The translations under genes were made by a program, and so were the position numbers. Shown here in pieces: positions 27,066 through 35,773 of a stretch of 64,000 nucleotides of DNA (position 1 is its first letter; each line of letters opens with the position of its first letter). This stretch comes from CAZDDI01 sp964504195 (GTDB lineage: Bacteria; Chloroflexota; Anaerolineae; B4-G1; SLSP01): positions 1-64,000 of the forward strand of contig CAZDDI010000004.1 of assembly GCA_964504195.1 (NCBI GenBank), read 5' to 3'. The notes under the pieces were generated by a model, which was not told the DNA's origin, searched no databases, and saw only the letters and a program-made list of their open reading frames with translations.

Positions 27066-27836
27066 ATGCGCCGGATAATGTGTTATCTCGTGGCAGTTAT
27101 GTGTCTGGCTATGCTCCTGGGCGGTTGTGGCCCCACCACCCCGCCTGCCGACATCAGCGCTGTCGAGGCCGCCCTCGCTGCCAAGAATTATGATCAAGCG
27201 GCGTTGCTATTGGAGACCATCATCGCCGCTGAACCCAACCACGCCGAAGCCCACTTCTTGCTCGGCCTGGCGAACTTTAACCTGGGCCGCCACGCCCAAG
27301 CGCAAACAGCATTCCGGCGCTCGCTGGAACTCGATGATGAGCGTGCCGCTGCAATCCATCACAATCTGGGCGCGCTGGCCTACCAGATCAACGATTACGA
27401 GACGGCTGTCGCCGAATTTACCGCCGCGTTACAGTTCGAGCCGAACGATCCCGACACCCACTACCAGCTCGGCGCGGCTTATTTGATCCTCGCTATTCCA
27501 GAAAACAGCTTCTTCCCGGACGAGGCCCTGCTCCTGCAAGCACAAGAGGAATTCGAGACCGCGCTCCATCTCGCGCCAAGCAAACCCGAAGCACTGGTAG
27601 GCCTCGGCAATGTTTACCTGCTCCAGAATCGCCTCCCAGATGCTATCGCCATCCTTGAGCAAGCCGCCGCAGAAAACCCCTCCATGCTAGAAGCATTGTT
27701 TGGACTGGGGCGCGCTTACGCTATCGCCGGGAACAATGCCGCCGCACAAGAAACGCTACAAGCCTTCTTAGCGCTCAATCCGCCGGAAGTTTGGGCTGAG
27801 CAGGCCCGTGAAATTCTAACTATGCTCGGCCCCTGA
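27066..27836 (+). CDS. TPR-repeat lipoprotein
   Basis: 256 residues. The signal peptide has the lipobox LLGGC (Cys at about 21), so the protein should be lipid-anchored outside the membrane. About six tetratricopeptide repeats follow, with typical pairs such as AEAHFLLGLANFNLG, AAIHHNLGALAYQ and PEALVGLGNVYL. TPR proteins act as assembly scaffolds, and the partner is not evident. AAGGAGG is 6 bases before the ATG. It is cotranscribed with the MBL-fold gene (11-base gap) and probably with the 101-residue gene after it (25-base gap). Confidence 0.88.
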   Translation: MRRIMCYLVAVMCLAMLLGGCGPTTPPADISAVEAALAAKNYDQAALLLETIIAAEPNHAEAHFLLGLANFNLGRHAQAQTAFRRSLELDDERAAAIHHNLGALAYQINDYETAVAEFTAALQFEPNDPDTHYQLGAAYLILAIPENSFFPDEALLLQAQEEFETALHLAPSKPEALVGLGNVYLLQNRLPDAIAILEQAAAENPSMLEALFGLGRAYAIAGNNAAAQETLQAFLALNPPEVWAEQAREILTMLGP

Positions 27837-27861
27837 GCCAAAACAAAGGGGTACAACTATC

Positions 27862-28167
27862 ATGTCATCAGTTAAACTGATTATGCAATGGAATATCCGA
27901 GCTGGGCGAGAAGAGAGCTACTTCGAGTTCATTACACAGCAGTTCCCCGCACAGCTGATGAAATCCGGCGTTCAACTCAGCGATGCCTGGTACACGCTCT
28001 ATGGGGACTGGCCGCAGGTGATGATGGGGTTTGTCGTAGAAGACCTGGATACCCTACAAGAATTCTTAAAATCCGAAACCTGGACGCAGTTACTGGGCCG
28101 CCTGCGCTTCTACATTAGTGACTACCACCACAAGGCTGTCCCCGCCCGCAACCGTTTTCAGATGTAG
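27862..28167 (+). CDS. Small conserved-looking protein, alpha/beta-barrel (ABM-like) fold possible
   Basis: 101 residues, no signal peptide. The order strand (KLIMQWNIRAG), helix (REESYFEFITQQF), strand (AWYTLYGDWPQVMMGFVVE), helix (LDTLQEFLKS), strand resembles dimeric ferredoxin-like barrels such as ABM domains, but I see no signature that fixes the family. Last gene of the 26395-28167 operon-like group. AAAGGGG stands before the ATG. A GCGTTC/GAACGC hairpin and a GGGATC/GATCCC palindrome fill the 62 bases to the convergent gene. Confidence 0.65.
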   Translation: MSSVKLIMQWNIRAGREESYFEFITQQFPAQLMKSGVQLSDAWYTLYGDWPQVMMGFVVEDLDTLQEFLKSETWTQLLGRLRFYISDYHHKAVPARNRFQM

Positions 28168-28229
28168 CGTTCCACTAAATAGAACGCTCGGTCAGGGATC
28201 TGGCGATCCCCTTGGCGCATTTCGGGTTA

Positions 28230-30389
28230 TCATAAATCGAGCGGCAGCGGAATCTGCACGCGCTCTTGCTCCACGATGGGATCTAAACCCAGGTAGACTT
28301 CCAGATCTCCAGCGCTCTTGATTTCGCTAACGATGCGCCGCAGGTGCCGAAACTTGATGAACCCCCAATGATCGCGAGCGATTATAGTTTGCACACGCGG
28401 GTCACGCTGCAATTTGAAGCTCATCAACCCCGCGCGACTGCCCGGCAGCACCAGACACGCGCGCCCTGGCAGCCGCGCCGCCAACAGCGGCGCAAGCAAG
28501 GCCGTCGCAGTCAGATGAAAGCGGTAACGAGGCGCGCCGTCACTGCCCAGCCACACACAAGCCCCCAACACATCCACAGCAACGCCGAAGCCCAAACGTG
28601 CGCCCAACGCCGCCAGATCATCCGCATAACGCGCCAGCTCCGCGCTGCGCGCGGCATACACATCAGCGGCCCGCAGCTGCACACCCCCCTCGATAACGGG
28701 ACTGGTGTACGATGCCAGACACGCATCCACCAAAGCAGGCGCTGGCGAGAGGCCGGCGCTGAACTCTGTATAGAGCGCCGTTAGCAAGGCGTGCAGCTCC
28801 CAGGTGGTGCGCGACCGCAACCGCTGGAGCAAGAAAGTCTCCACCCGATCGGCGAGCGGGCGGGCGTCCACGTCCGGAACGGTCAACCACCAGCGCCCCC
28901 CACCCACCTGTGTAAAGCCCTCAGCGCTGAGTTGCTTAGCGATCTCCGCTTGCGCCGGGTCGGCGATCACGGCTACGGCCTGCAATAGCGTTTCAGACGT
29001 CGGCTCGGCGCGTTGGCGGAGCGTCGCTGCCACCTGCGCTGCCGCATCCCGCGCGGGCAAGGCCGGGCCAAGGAGCAAGCGATAACCGTCCGCCTCAGCA
29101 GAAAACCAGCGCTGTACGCCGAGTTGCGCATCACGGGCAGCCCCAACGAGTGTCGCCAACGGCACCGGATCGGCACGCGGCAAAAGTGCGAGTAGTGGCG
29201 CACCTGGACACAACAAACGCGCGCCCAGCTGTAACGCGCCGCGCAAGCGCCCACGATACCAGTCCCAATCCAGACGCCGCCGCCCCAGGAAGGGGCGCAG
29301 TTGCGGGTAGGATTCTTGCCCCCAGAGCCATGTCGCCCACAACGCTGAGAACGCCCAGTAAAGCGCATCGGGCGCGGCAGGTTGGATCACCAGCGCCGCA
29401 GCTGATCCCGACGGCAGAATACGCGCCAACGATTGCAAAGAGCGGGACAGGAGCAAGTAACCCGGGTCGCGGCTTGCCAGCAATGCTGGCAACGATTCAG
29501 CTTGCAGATCGGCCATATCACTGGGGCAATAGGCGGCGGTGTACATTGCGAGCGCTGTTTCCAAGAGCGCCCAAAGGTTGTGCTCGACAAAGCGAGCGGG
29601 CTGCTTGAAGCTACGTGGGCGGGCAAGAGATTCACCGGGCGCAGACAGCCCTACGCCGAAGTCGAGCGCTTCGAGTAGCAACGCGGTCAGGCCCCGGCGC
29701 AAGCGCGGCGTGGGCGCAGCTTGCGGCAGGCGATGCAACAAGTCTGTAAATACGGTCAATGCACGGGGTGGATAGAGTGCCACCAGTTCGGCGGCGCGTT
29801 CGCGGAGCGGGTCCTCAGCAGCGGCGGCCCGCCCCACAGCCAAGTGATAAGCCGGCCCGCTGCGCGGCGGGAACGCGGCAAGCAACGCCAGATCATCCGC
29901 ATCCACCGGCCCTTCCTGGGGCACGGCACAGCGCGTGCAACGCACACGCTTAGCAAAGGGACGTTGCACATCACGCTCCCAGACAAACCAGATCGCCTCG
30001 CCCAGCGCCGAACAAGTAGGACACCGCGAACGGTAGAGCTCGCGGATGTGCAAATAAAGCGGGCGGCCCGATTTAGGGAGATCGCCCAAATGCGTGAGCG
30101 CAGTGCGCAGTTCAGCCGGGGTGGGCGGATCAAGCGCCAGCGCAGCGCTCAACAGGGGCAGGGGATTCACATTCAGGGCGATGACACGCCGACCTTCTTG
30201 CAAGGCTTCACGGATGTAGGTCGGCCCTAAGCAAGCGACCTCGATGATAAGATCGCCGGGTTGCGTAGCCGCAGCAAGCAACGGCCCTAAACAACCGCTT
30301 ATTTGTGAGTTGCGGTAGCGCGCCAGAGGCAGCCCCGGCGCGACAAGTGTCCCCGGCAACAATGTAAGAGCCTGAGCACTGACAGACAC
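28230..30389 (-). CDS. Degenerate DNA-methyltransferase-like protein with zinc ribbon
   Basis: 719 residues. An early segment reads PGDLIIEVACLGPTYIREALQEGRRVIALNVNP, which follows the motif I region of adenine-specific DNA methylases (DPFxGxGT...A...GR...D.NP) but without its key residues. A four-cysteine ribbon follows (CPTC...CTRC, about 125-155), as in DUF1156-type methylases. Where DPPY would stand the protein has QPAAPD. The C-terminal third is mixed helical. It probably descends from a methylase and is inactive. DNA binding is possible. The start is GTG at 30389 because GGAGGA precedes it and nothing upstream is conserved. It is a lone gene, with a repeat-rich gap on its 5' side. Confidence 0.6.
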   Translation of the reverse strand: MSVSAQALTLLPGTLVAPGLPLARYRNSQISGCLGPLLAAATQPGDLIIEVACLGPTYIREALQEGRRVIALNVNPLPLLSAALALDPPTPAELRTALTHLGDLPKSGRPLYLHIRELYRSRCPTCSALGEAIWFVWERDVQRPFAKRVRCTRCAVPQEGPVDADDLALLAAFPPRSGPAYHLAVGRAAAAEDPLRERAAELVALYPPRALTVFTDLLHRLPQAAPTPRLRRGLTALLLEALDFGVGLSAPGESLARPRSFKQPARFVEHNLWALLETALAMYTAAYCPSDMADLQAESLPALLASRDPGYLLLSRSLQSLARILPSGSAAALVIQPAAPDALYWAFSALWATWLWGQESYPQLRPFLGRRRLDWDWYRGRLRGALQLGARLLCPGAPLLALLPRADPVPLATLVGAARDAQLGVQRWFSAEADGYRLLLGPALPARDAAAQVAATLRQRAEPTSETLLQAVAVIADPAQAEIAKQLSAEGFTQVGGGRWWLTVPDVDARPLADRVETFLLQRLRSRTTWELHALLTALYTEFSAGLSPAPALVDACLASYTSPVIEGGVQLRAADVYAARSAELARYADDLAALGARLGFGVAVDVLGACVWLGSDGAPRYRFHLTATALLAPLLAARLPGRACLVLPGSRAGLMSFKLQRDPRVQTIIARDHWGFIKFRHLRRIVSEIKSAGDLEVYLGLDPIVEQERVQIPLPLDL

Positions 30390-30418
30390 GACTCCTCCAA
30401 GTCTGGTGATTAGCAAAC

Positions 30419-30607
30419 CAATGGCATTAAGTTTAGCCTACAGACCTTGCTCCCGCTGGACGGCGTCCCGTGAAGCAAAGCGCAATGGGATTGCTAAATC
30501 CAGCGGTTTACCAGATACCCCTGAGGGCAGAAGCGTAGATTTGACAATCCACGCCGAGCAAGGTGGACGGTTTTAATTCTTGGAACGGCCTTAGCTTAAT
30601 GACATTG
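30419..30607. repeat. Possible diverged family-1 MITE
   Basis: The ends CAATGGCATTAAGTT and the complement of CAATGTCATTAAGCT (13/15) match the family-1 termini. Nested inner pairs are ACCTTGCTC/GAGCAAGGT and CCGCTGGA/TCCAGCGG. It is longer (189 bp) than copies 1 and 2 and no clear target duplication is seen. No ORF lies in the gap 30390-30637. Confidence 0.45.
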
Positions 30608-30637
30608 ATTACAATCAGCTCATGCTGCTATAAAAAA

Positions 30638-32233
30638 TTACGGCGTTTGGAATTCCGGCGGGCCGAGGCGGGTGAGACAGCGCGGATCGGGCTGAGTGCG
30701 CGGGTTGTTGAGGAAATCGGCGATGACCGCCTGCCCGCATTCCGTATCTACCACGCCATGCCCCACGCCGGGGAACTCGAAGTAGAAGCTGGCGCTCAGG
30801 TAGCGCGCGGCACTCTGCGCCCAGGCCGGGGGCGTGATGGGGTCATAATCGCCCGCCAGCACCAACGCGGGGATGGCGCTCCGCACCGGCTCGGTCTCTA
30901 ACGCCGGGGCGCGGCCCACGTTCCAAATCGCGCAAATCTCAAACACCGAATTGGTATCCGGCATCAGGTAAGGGATGAGCGGCGAGGAGCTGGTCACCGC
31001 CAAGTCCGCCGCCTCGGACACACTGTTGAAGGGTACTTCCTCGTAACACTCGACCGAGTAGAAATGCCCTTCGCTATCGGTCAGGTCTTCATCATCATCC
31101 TGGCGCAGCCACGCCCGGCGGCTGAAGTCCGGGCCTTCCTCGCCGCCCAGCAGCAAAATCCAGGCTTCCTCGTAGTTGCCCTGTGCCAGCTGATCTATCG
31201 CGTAGGGAAGCCAGGGAATCGTGGCGGTGTCATACAGCGATTGGAAGATCGCCCCGGCCAACTCCACGCCGTCGAGGGTAACATCCTCTTCGTCCTCCGT
31301 CCAGGGATCAACGAAGGTGAATTCCACCGGGTCGGCCTGGAGATCATCAAGCAGGGCGTAGAGGGTCTGGTCGAGGTCGGGGAACGCGCGCCGGCAGGCC
31401 GCGTCCGCCGCACATCCGGCGAAGACCATCTCGAAGGCGCGCACGCCGTTGAGGGGTTCTTCTTCGTAGGCGTCTACCTCCGGCGGATAGACCGAATCGA
31501 GGATGACGCTGCGGATGCCCTGGGGGTAGTCGCGCATAGCGGTGAGGGCCAGCCGCGTGCCGTAGGAAACGCCGAGCAGGTTCCACTCGCTGTAGCCCAA
31601 TGCCTGGCGGAGCAGGTGCAAATCGGCGGCGCTGGCGGCGCTGTTGTATTGCGCAAGATCAATGCCCTCATCAATCAGCCGCTCGTAGCACGCCTGGGCT
31701 GCAACCACGTCCTCATCGTCACCATATTCCAGCTCGATGCAGTTGAGGCTCGGCTCTGACCAGCCCGTGCCGCGTTGATCGAAGAGGATGAGGTCGCGGT
31801 CGGCCAGGAAAGGCTGCTCTAGCCAGCTTTCCACATCATCGGTGGCGCTGCCGCCAGGGCCGCCCGCCAGATAGACAACAGGATCGGCAAAGCGTGCGCC
31901 GCCAGGGCTGCGGATGATGGTGACGGCCAGGTAGACGAGATTGCCATCGGGGGCGCTGTAGTTTTCGGGGACAACAACATAGCCGCATTCCAGGTCTACG
32001 TCGTACTCATCCTCGTACTCGCACTCGGCCGGCTCGAAGACGCCGATTTCGCCTGCTACGAGTTCGCCATCATCGTCGTCCGTGTCGTCCCACACGTCCG
32101 CATCGTCGTCGTAATACTCATAATCGTCTTCAACGGTTACATCTTCCTCAAATAGAAATTCCAGAAAGCCACAACTCAATGAAGAAAACAACAAGACCAC
32201 AATCAAGACCCAACGCGTAAGTTTGAGTATCAT
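30638..32233 (-). CDS. Secreted S33-type alpha/beta-hydrolase peptidase lipoprotein
   Basis: 531 residues. The signal peptide has the lipobox SSLSC (Cys near 21), then a very acidic linker (about 30-60, runs of D/E). The hydrolase has VVYLAGGPGGS (oxyanion HGGPG-like), LFDQRGTGWS, GVSYGTRLALT (nucleophile Ser near 225), LVLAGDYDPITPP (Asp near 460) and PGVGHGVVD (His near 492), plus a C-terminal TAP-like part. This is the tripeptidyl/prolyl aminopeptidase group, which removes N-terminal residues from peptides outside the cell. Two ATGs stand together after GGAGGG. The second (32233) has the better spacing. Upstream lies a GACAGGCTCAG repeat cluster and the LysM-CAP gene. Confidence 0.88.
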   Translation of the reverse strand: MILKLTRWVLIVVLLFSSLSCGFLEFLFEEDVTVEDDYEYYDDDADVWDDTDDDDGELVAGEIGVFEPAECEYEDEYDVDLECGYVVVPENYSAPDGNLVYLAVTIIRSPGGARFADPVVYLAGGPGGSATDDVESWLEQPFLADRDLILFDQRGTGWSEPSLNCIELEYGDDEDVVAAQACYERLIDEGIDLAQYNSAASAADLHLLRQALGYSEWNLLGVSYGTRLALTAMRDYPQGIRSVILDSVYPPEVDAYEEEPLNGVRAFEMVFAGCAADAACRRAFPDLDQTLYALLDDLQADPVEFTFVDPWTEDEEDVTLDGVELAGAIFQSLYDTATIPWLPYAIDQLAQGNYEEAWILLLGGEEGPDFSRRAWLRQDDDEDLTDSEGHFYSVECYEEVPFNSVSEAADLAVTSSSPLIPYLMPDTNSVFEICAIWNVGRAPALETEPVRSAIPALVLAGDYDPITPPAWAQSAARYLSASFYFEFPGVGHGVVDTECGQAVIADFLNNPRTQPDPRCLTRLGPPEFQTP

Positions 32234-32307
32234 CATAACCCTCCGGTGCAAGTTTGCGAAAAAGCGAAAAGGCGAGAAGAACCTATCCAAAAACTCATAA
32301 AGGCAGT

Positions 32308-32393
32308 GGTTGAGCCTATCGAAACCACCACCGGGCTGCGGCAGGCTCAGCCACCGGGCTGCGGCAGGCGGTGGGTAAGCCTGTCGAACCCCA
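32308..32393. repeat. GACAGGCTCAG-type REP cluster
   Basis: GGTTGAGCCTATCGAAACC and GGTAAGCCTGTCGAACCCC flank two CACCGGGCTGCGGCAGGC copies, forming an inverted cluster between two minus-strand genes. It is related to the repeats inside the YprB-like gene (20185-20300) and the RHS remnant (about 33717-33748). Confidence 0.7.
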
Positions 32394-32419
32394 CTACCGA
32401 CGAAGTTCAAAGTCATGCA

Positions 32420-33487
32420 TCAGTTGAGCGGCTTACCAAAAACAGCAATAAAGTAGTAGCCCCAACTGGTTTTGACGACCCCCACCCCGATATCGGACAG
32501 CCAGGTGGTGAGCAAGGTGCGCCGGTGCGGATCGTTGGGCGGTATCTCGTCCATCCAAATATCTACCGCGCCTTGCGGGGTGAGGCGTTGCGCCCAGCAC
32601 TCGGCCCACGATGACGGTTGATAGCCAGTGCGCAAGACACGCACCTTGATGTCCGAACCATCTGAGCCGGTATGGCTGCACCAGCCGCGCTGCATACAAT
32701 CGTTGGCCTGCGCCTGCGCAGCAACGGCCAGGAGCTCATTATACACCAAGGGCGGTAATCCGTGCGCGGCGCGCACTTCATTAATGATGCGCGCGGTTTC
32801 GTAGGGCCAATCTGCTGCATCGGCGGGGGGCGGCGCGGGCGCGATGGTGACAGGGGCTACGGTGGGGCGCGGGGTTGCGGCGGCGACAGACACCTGGGTC
32901 GGCGCAGGCGTAGGCACCAGCGGCTCTGCTGCAGGCCGCGCTTCGGTGTAGTTGCGCAGCGGGATCACCAACGGTTGGCCCACCGTTATCATATCCGCAT
33001 CGGTCAAACCGTTAGCCGCCCGCAAGTCCGGCAGTGTCACCCCGTAGCGCTGCGCGATCCCGCTGAGCGTTTCCCCGGCGGAGACGATATGCACGATCCA
33101 GAAGGGCGACGCGCCCTGCCAGGCAGCGGCGGGCGGAATTTCGAGCGTTTGCCCCACCCGCACGGTCTGGCTGCTCCCCATATTGTTTTGCAATTGGATC
33201 GCCGCCATCGGCACGCCGTACTGCATCGCCAGGCCTAACAGCGTGTCGCCGGCCTGCACGGTATGCGTGACCGGGGCGGACGTGGGGGGCGCAACGGTCG
33301 CACCCGGCACGACCTCGCCCGGTGGCGTGTCCGTAAGCGCGGGCGGCGGCGCATCGCCCGGCAACGCGGTAGGCGTGACCAGGATGATCGGTGGGTACGG
33401 CGTCGCTGTGGGCGGCACAGGCGTCTCCTTGCCGAGGCATCCGGTCAACAAAAACAACAGCCATAAACAGGTGAGTATGCGCTTCAT
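32420..33487 (-). CDS. LysM-CAP domain lipoprotein
   Basis: 355 residues. The lipobox is LLTGC (Cys about 17), followed by a Pro/Thr-rich stretch (20-75). Two LysM repeats (HTVQAGDTLLGLAMQYGV about 75-120; HIVSAGETLSGIAQRYGV about 133-178) bind glycan or peptidoglycan. A second Pro/Ala-rich linker follows. A CAP/SCP-like domain (about 228-355) has IINEVRAAHGLPPL, CSHTGSDG and SWAECWA. It is exported and wall-associated, and the CAP role is unknown. The ATG at 33487 is chosen because the six residues before it are not part of the signal peptide. No strong SD is seen. Confidence 0.88.
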   Translation of the reverse strand: MKRILTCLWLLFLLTGCLGKETPVPPTATPYPPIILVTPTALPGDAPPPALTDTPPGEVVPGATVAPPTSAPVTHTVQAGDTLLGLAMQYGVPMAAIQLQNNMGSSQTVRVGQTLEIPPAAAWQGASPFWIVHIVSAGETLSGIAQRYGVTLPDLRAANGLTDADMITVGQPLVIPLRNYTEARPAAEPLVPTPAPTQVSVAAATPRPTVAPVTIAPAPPPADAADWPYETARIINEVRAAHGLPPLVYNELLAVAAQAQANDCMQRGWCSHTGSDGSDIKVRVLRTGYQPSSWAECWAQRLTPQGAVDIWMDEIPPNDPHRRTLLTTWLSDIGVGVVKTSWGYYFIAVFGKPLN

Positions 33488-33624
33488 GGGGATAAGATAC
33501 CACAAAAACGTGAAACGTGAAGAAGGCGTGCGGTGTGGTGGAAAAGGTTATAGTTGCGTTAAGATTTCTCGTGGTTGACTGGATGAGTGTATGGTAATAT
33601 TGCTTTGAGCAGCCCCGCCGGTGA

Positions 33625-33990
33625 AGCGATGCGAGCGGGCAGGTGTTGGGCACGCGGGAGTACGACCCGTATGGCGCGATTATTCAGCAGCAGGGAGTCA
33701 GCCCCTCTCCGTTAGGCTTCGCGGGCGAGCCTGTCCTGAGTCTGCGAAGGATGGCACGATAGCGCAACGGGACTACAATATCTGCGCGCGGTGGGCCATC
33801 CTCGAATCCATCACGAATACACGAATGTCTGTCGGGACAATTCGTGTATTCGTGTGTCATTCGTGGACGGCGGGCGACGCAGCCCGTGTCTGCACGGCCC
33901 CTACCAGTACGCGCTCAACAATCCGCGGCGATATACCGATCCGAGCGGGGAATCGGTGCTGGTGGTGGGGCAGCGGGCGAGAACGTGTTT
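33625..33990 (+). pseudogene. RHS-repeat protein remnant
   Basis: Two pieces of an RHS core survive in different frames. 33625-33762 encodes SDASGQVLGTREYDPYGAII and PLGFAGEP before a stop. About 33890-33973 encodes HGPYQYALNNPRRYTDPSGE. The usual link (ARYYDP..GRFLS.DP) is missing and replaced by about 130 bases holding a GACAGGCTCAGG-type repeat and the palindrome 33812-33854. No start or full-length frame remains. RHS proteins are large wall- or toxin-associated polymers, and this is a dead C-terminal fragment. Confidence 0.8.
33812..33854. repeat. Palindrome inserted in the RHS remnant
   Basis: CACGAATACACGAAT (33812-33826) and its perfect complement (33840-33854) surround the loop GTCTGTCGGGACA. 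It sits exactly where the RHS core is interrupted. Confidence 0.8.
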
Positions 33991-34019
33991 TAGAGACCCC
34001 CAAAGAAGAAGGTTTTTCT

Positions 34020-34811
34020 TCACGCATCACGTTTCACGGCCAGGAACATCCCCTGGCACTTGGGCGCACTGAACGGCCCATCGTTCAATAGCGTTTGTAG
34101 CCGCTCTGCAAATGCCTGTTCTTGGGCGGCATCCCCAGCGGGCCAGGCGATTTGGGTGGAGGAGATGTATGCTGCCACCGGCGCGGCTTCGGTCAGGCGC
34201 AGCGCATCCTCGTAGGTGAACAGCGTCACGGCCTCAAAATACGGCTCCAACTGCGCCGCGCCGTTCTCCAGCGTGAATTTGGCGACCACCTCAACCGCGC
34301 GCGTCACGCTCCCCGGCACGACCTGCTCGACCAAAGCCCACAGCGCGCGCAAGTTCAGCTCGCCTACGGTAGAGGCGTACAGTTGCCCGCCGGGGCGCAG
34401 CACCCGATGCAACTCGCGCACCACGTCCGCCACGCTCGGCACATGGTAGAGGACATGGTTGGCGATGACAACATCGAAGGTCTGCTCCTCAAACGTGAGC
34501 GATTGCGCGCTTTGATGCGAGAAACTAAAGGCCGGGTGGCCTGCTAGCGATTGCCGGGCAGTCTCCAACATCCCCGCCGAGGCGTCCGTCAGCGTGATGC
34601 GCCAGCCGGCAGGCAGCCGCGCCAGATTGCGCGCCCAGAGTGTGCTCGTCCCGCAGCCCACTTCGAGGATGTGCGCGTCTGGCGGCAAAGCCAGCAACAT
34701 ATCGAACACCCATTCGAACCAGGGCGTGGGGTTGACGCTAAAACGTCCATACAAATCAATCCGCTCCTTAAGATTGGCGGAAGTGGCATATTGATTGGTC
34801 ACAAAAAGCAT
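34020..34811 (-). CDS. Class I SAM-dependent methyltransferase
   Basis: 263 residues. HILEVGCGTSTLWARNLA (motif I, about 47-64) is followed by ITLTDASAGMLETAR, FDVVIANHVLYHVP (motif III/IV) and LRPGGQLYAST. This is the UbiE/Methyltransf_11 type, and the substrate is not indicated. It begins 3 bases after the stop of the PfkB-type kinase, with GAGGTG inside the kinase end as SD, so the two are cotranscribed. The last codons (KRDA, stop) are made of the TCACGNN heptamer repeat seen at several gene ends here. Confidence 0.88.
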   Translation of the reverse strand: MLFVTNQYATSANLKERIDLYGRFSVNPTPWFEWVFDMLLALPPDAHILEVGCGTSTLWARNLARLPAGWRITLTDASAGMLETARQSLAGHPAFSFSHQSAQSLTFEEQTFDVVIANHVLYHVPSVADVVRELHRVLRPGGQLYASTVGELNLRALWALVEQVVPGSVTRAVEVVAKFTLENGAAQLEPYFEAVTLFTYEDALRLTEAAPVAAYISSTQIAWPAGDAAQEQAFAERLQTLLNDGPFSAPKCQGMFLAVKRDA

Positions 34812-34814
34812 CGC

Positions 34815-35732
34815 TCACACCTCACGCATTTGTAGACGCAACAGCCATACGGCCAGCTCCGTCTCGGTCAGGAAACCCTCCGCCGCGCCCTTATCGCCGA
34901 TTTTGTACGAGGCGAACACCTGCGCATTGCGCAATGCGCGGTAAGGATCGCGCCCCTGCGTGTAGAAGTGGATGAAGGCCGAAAACAGCGCATCCCCCGC
35001 GCCGATGGAGTTGACCACGGGCCGAGTATGCACGGCGGGGAAGCGCCCCACAAAGCCATCCTCACGCACGGCAAGCAGCGCCCCTTGCGCGCCCAGCCCT
35101 ATCACCACGATCTCCGCCGGGTAACGCGCCAACACCTCGCGCGCCCACTGCTCCGGCGGCAGCGGCAACGCTTCATCGCTCATAAAGAGGATGTCGGCAG
35201 CGGCCATGAAGTCGCGGTTGTAGTCATCGTCCAAGTCCGCGATGGTGTGGACATCGGTAGCAATCCGCACCCCGCACTCCCGCGCCGTGCGTAAAAAGGG
35301 CCGTGAGAAGTTGATGTTGCACAGCACGGCCAAATCCACTTCCGCCAGCGCCTCGGCGAAGCGGGCGGGCGGATAGGGGCGTTCCTGTGCATCCTTGAGA
35401 TCCACATGAATCTGGCGGCGACCAGAAGGCTCATAGAGGATCGCCGATTGTGGCGTTTGGCGCAGCTCGCCCAGCACATGCGTTTGCGGTAGACCGTCGT
35501 GGGCAAGTGCGGCGCGCACCAGCTGTGCCCCCAGGTCATCGCCGATGAGCGAGACAAAGCGCACCGTATTGTCCAGCGTGGTGAGGGCTTTGGTGATATT
35601 GTAGCCCACGCCAGAGACAGTGCTGTTGACGCCCCAGAACGGGAAGTTGACCGGGTTGTACTCCAGCGGGAAGCCCGCCACCCGCAGTGTGGTTTCAATG
35701 TTGATGAGACCAGATACCAGAATGGTTGACAT
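34815..35732 (-). CDS. PfkB-family sugar/nucleoside kinase
   Basis: 305 residues starting MSTILVSGLINIETTLRV. The N-terminal sugar-binding part has GVNSTVSGVGYNITKAL, and the catalytic end has the PfkB signature NSIGAGDALFSAFIH with the Asp base. It phosphorylates a sugar or nucleoside with ATP, but the sequence does not tell which. The ATG at 35732 is preferred over the open extension because GAGGT precedes it. It lies between the LOG gene (upstream) and the methyltransferase (downstream), all on the minus strand with short gaps, so probably one operon. LOG releases nucleobase and ribose-5-phosphate, which would fit a ribose- or nucleoside-type kinase (inference). Confidence 0.88.
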   Translation of the reverse strand: MSTILVSGLINIETTLRVAGFPLEYNPVNFPFWGVNSTVSGVGYNITKALTTLDNTVRFVSLIGDDLGAQLVRAALAHDGLPQTHVLGELRQTPQSAILYEPSGRRQIHVDLKDAQERPYPPARFAEALAEVDLAVLCNINFSRPFLRTARECGVRIATDVHTIADLDDDYNRDFMAAADILFMSDEALPLPPEQWAREVLARYPAEIVVIGLGAQGALLAVREDGFVGRFPAVHTRPVVNSIGAGDALFSAFIHFYTQGRDPYRALRNAQVFASYKIGDKGAAEGFLTETELAVWLLRLQMREV

Positions 35733-35773
35733 AGCAATAACCTCAAATGGCGAACCTACGGGGAAATCTTCAC

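Noticed and set aside
28168..28229. Small-RNA gene between convergent genes
   Set aside because: Only two short palindromes, without a promoter. More likely terminator structures.
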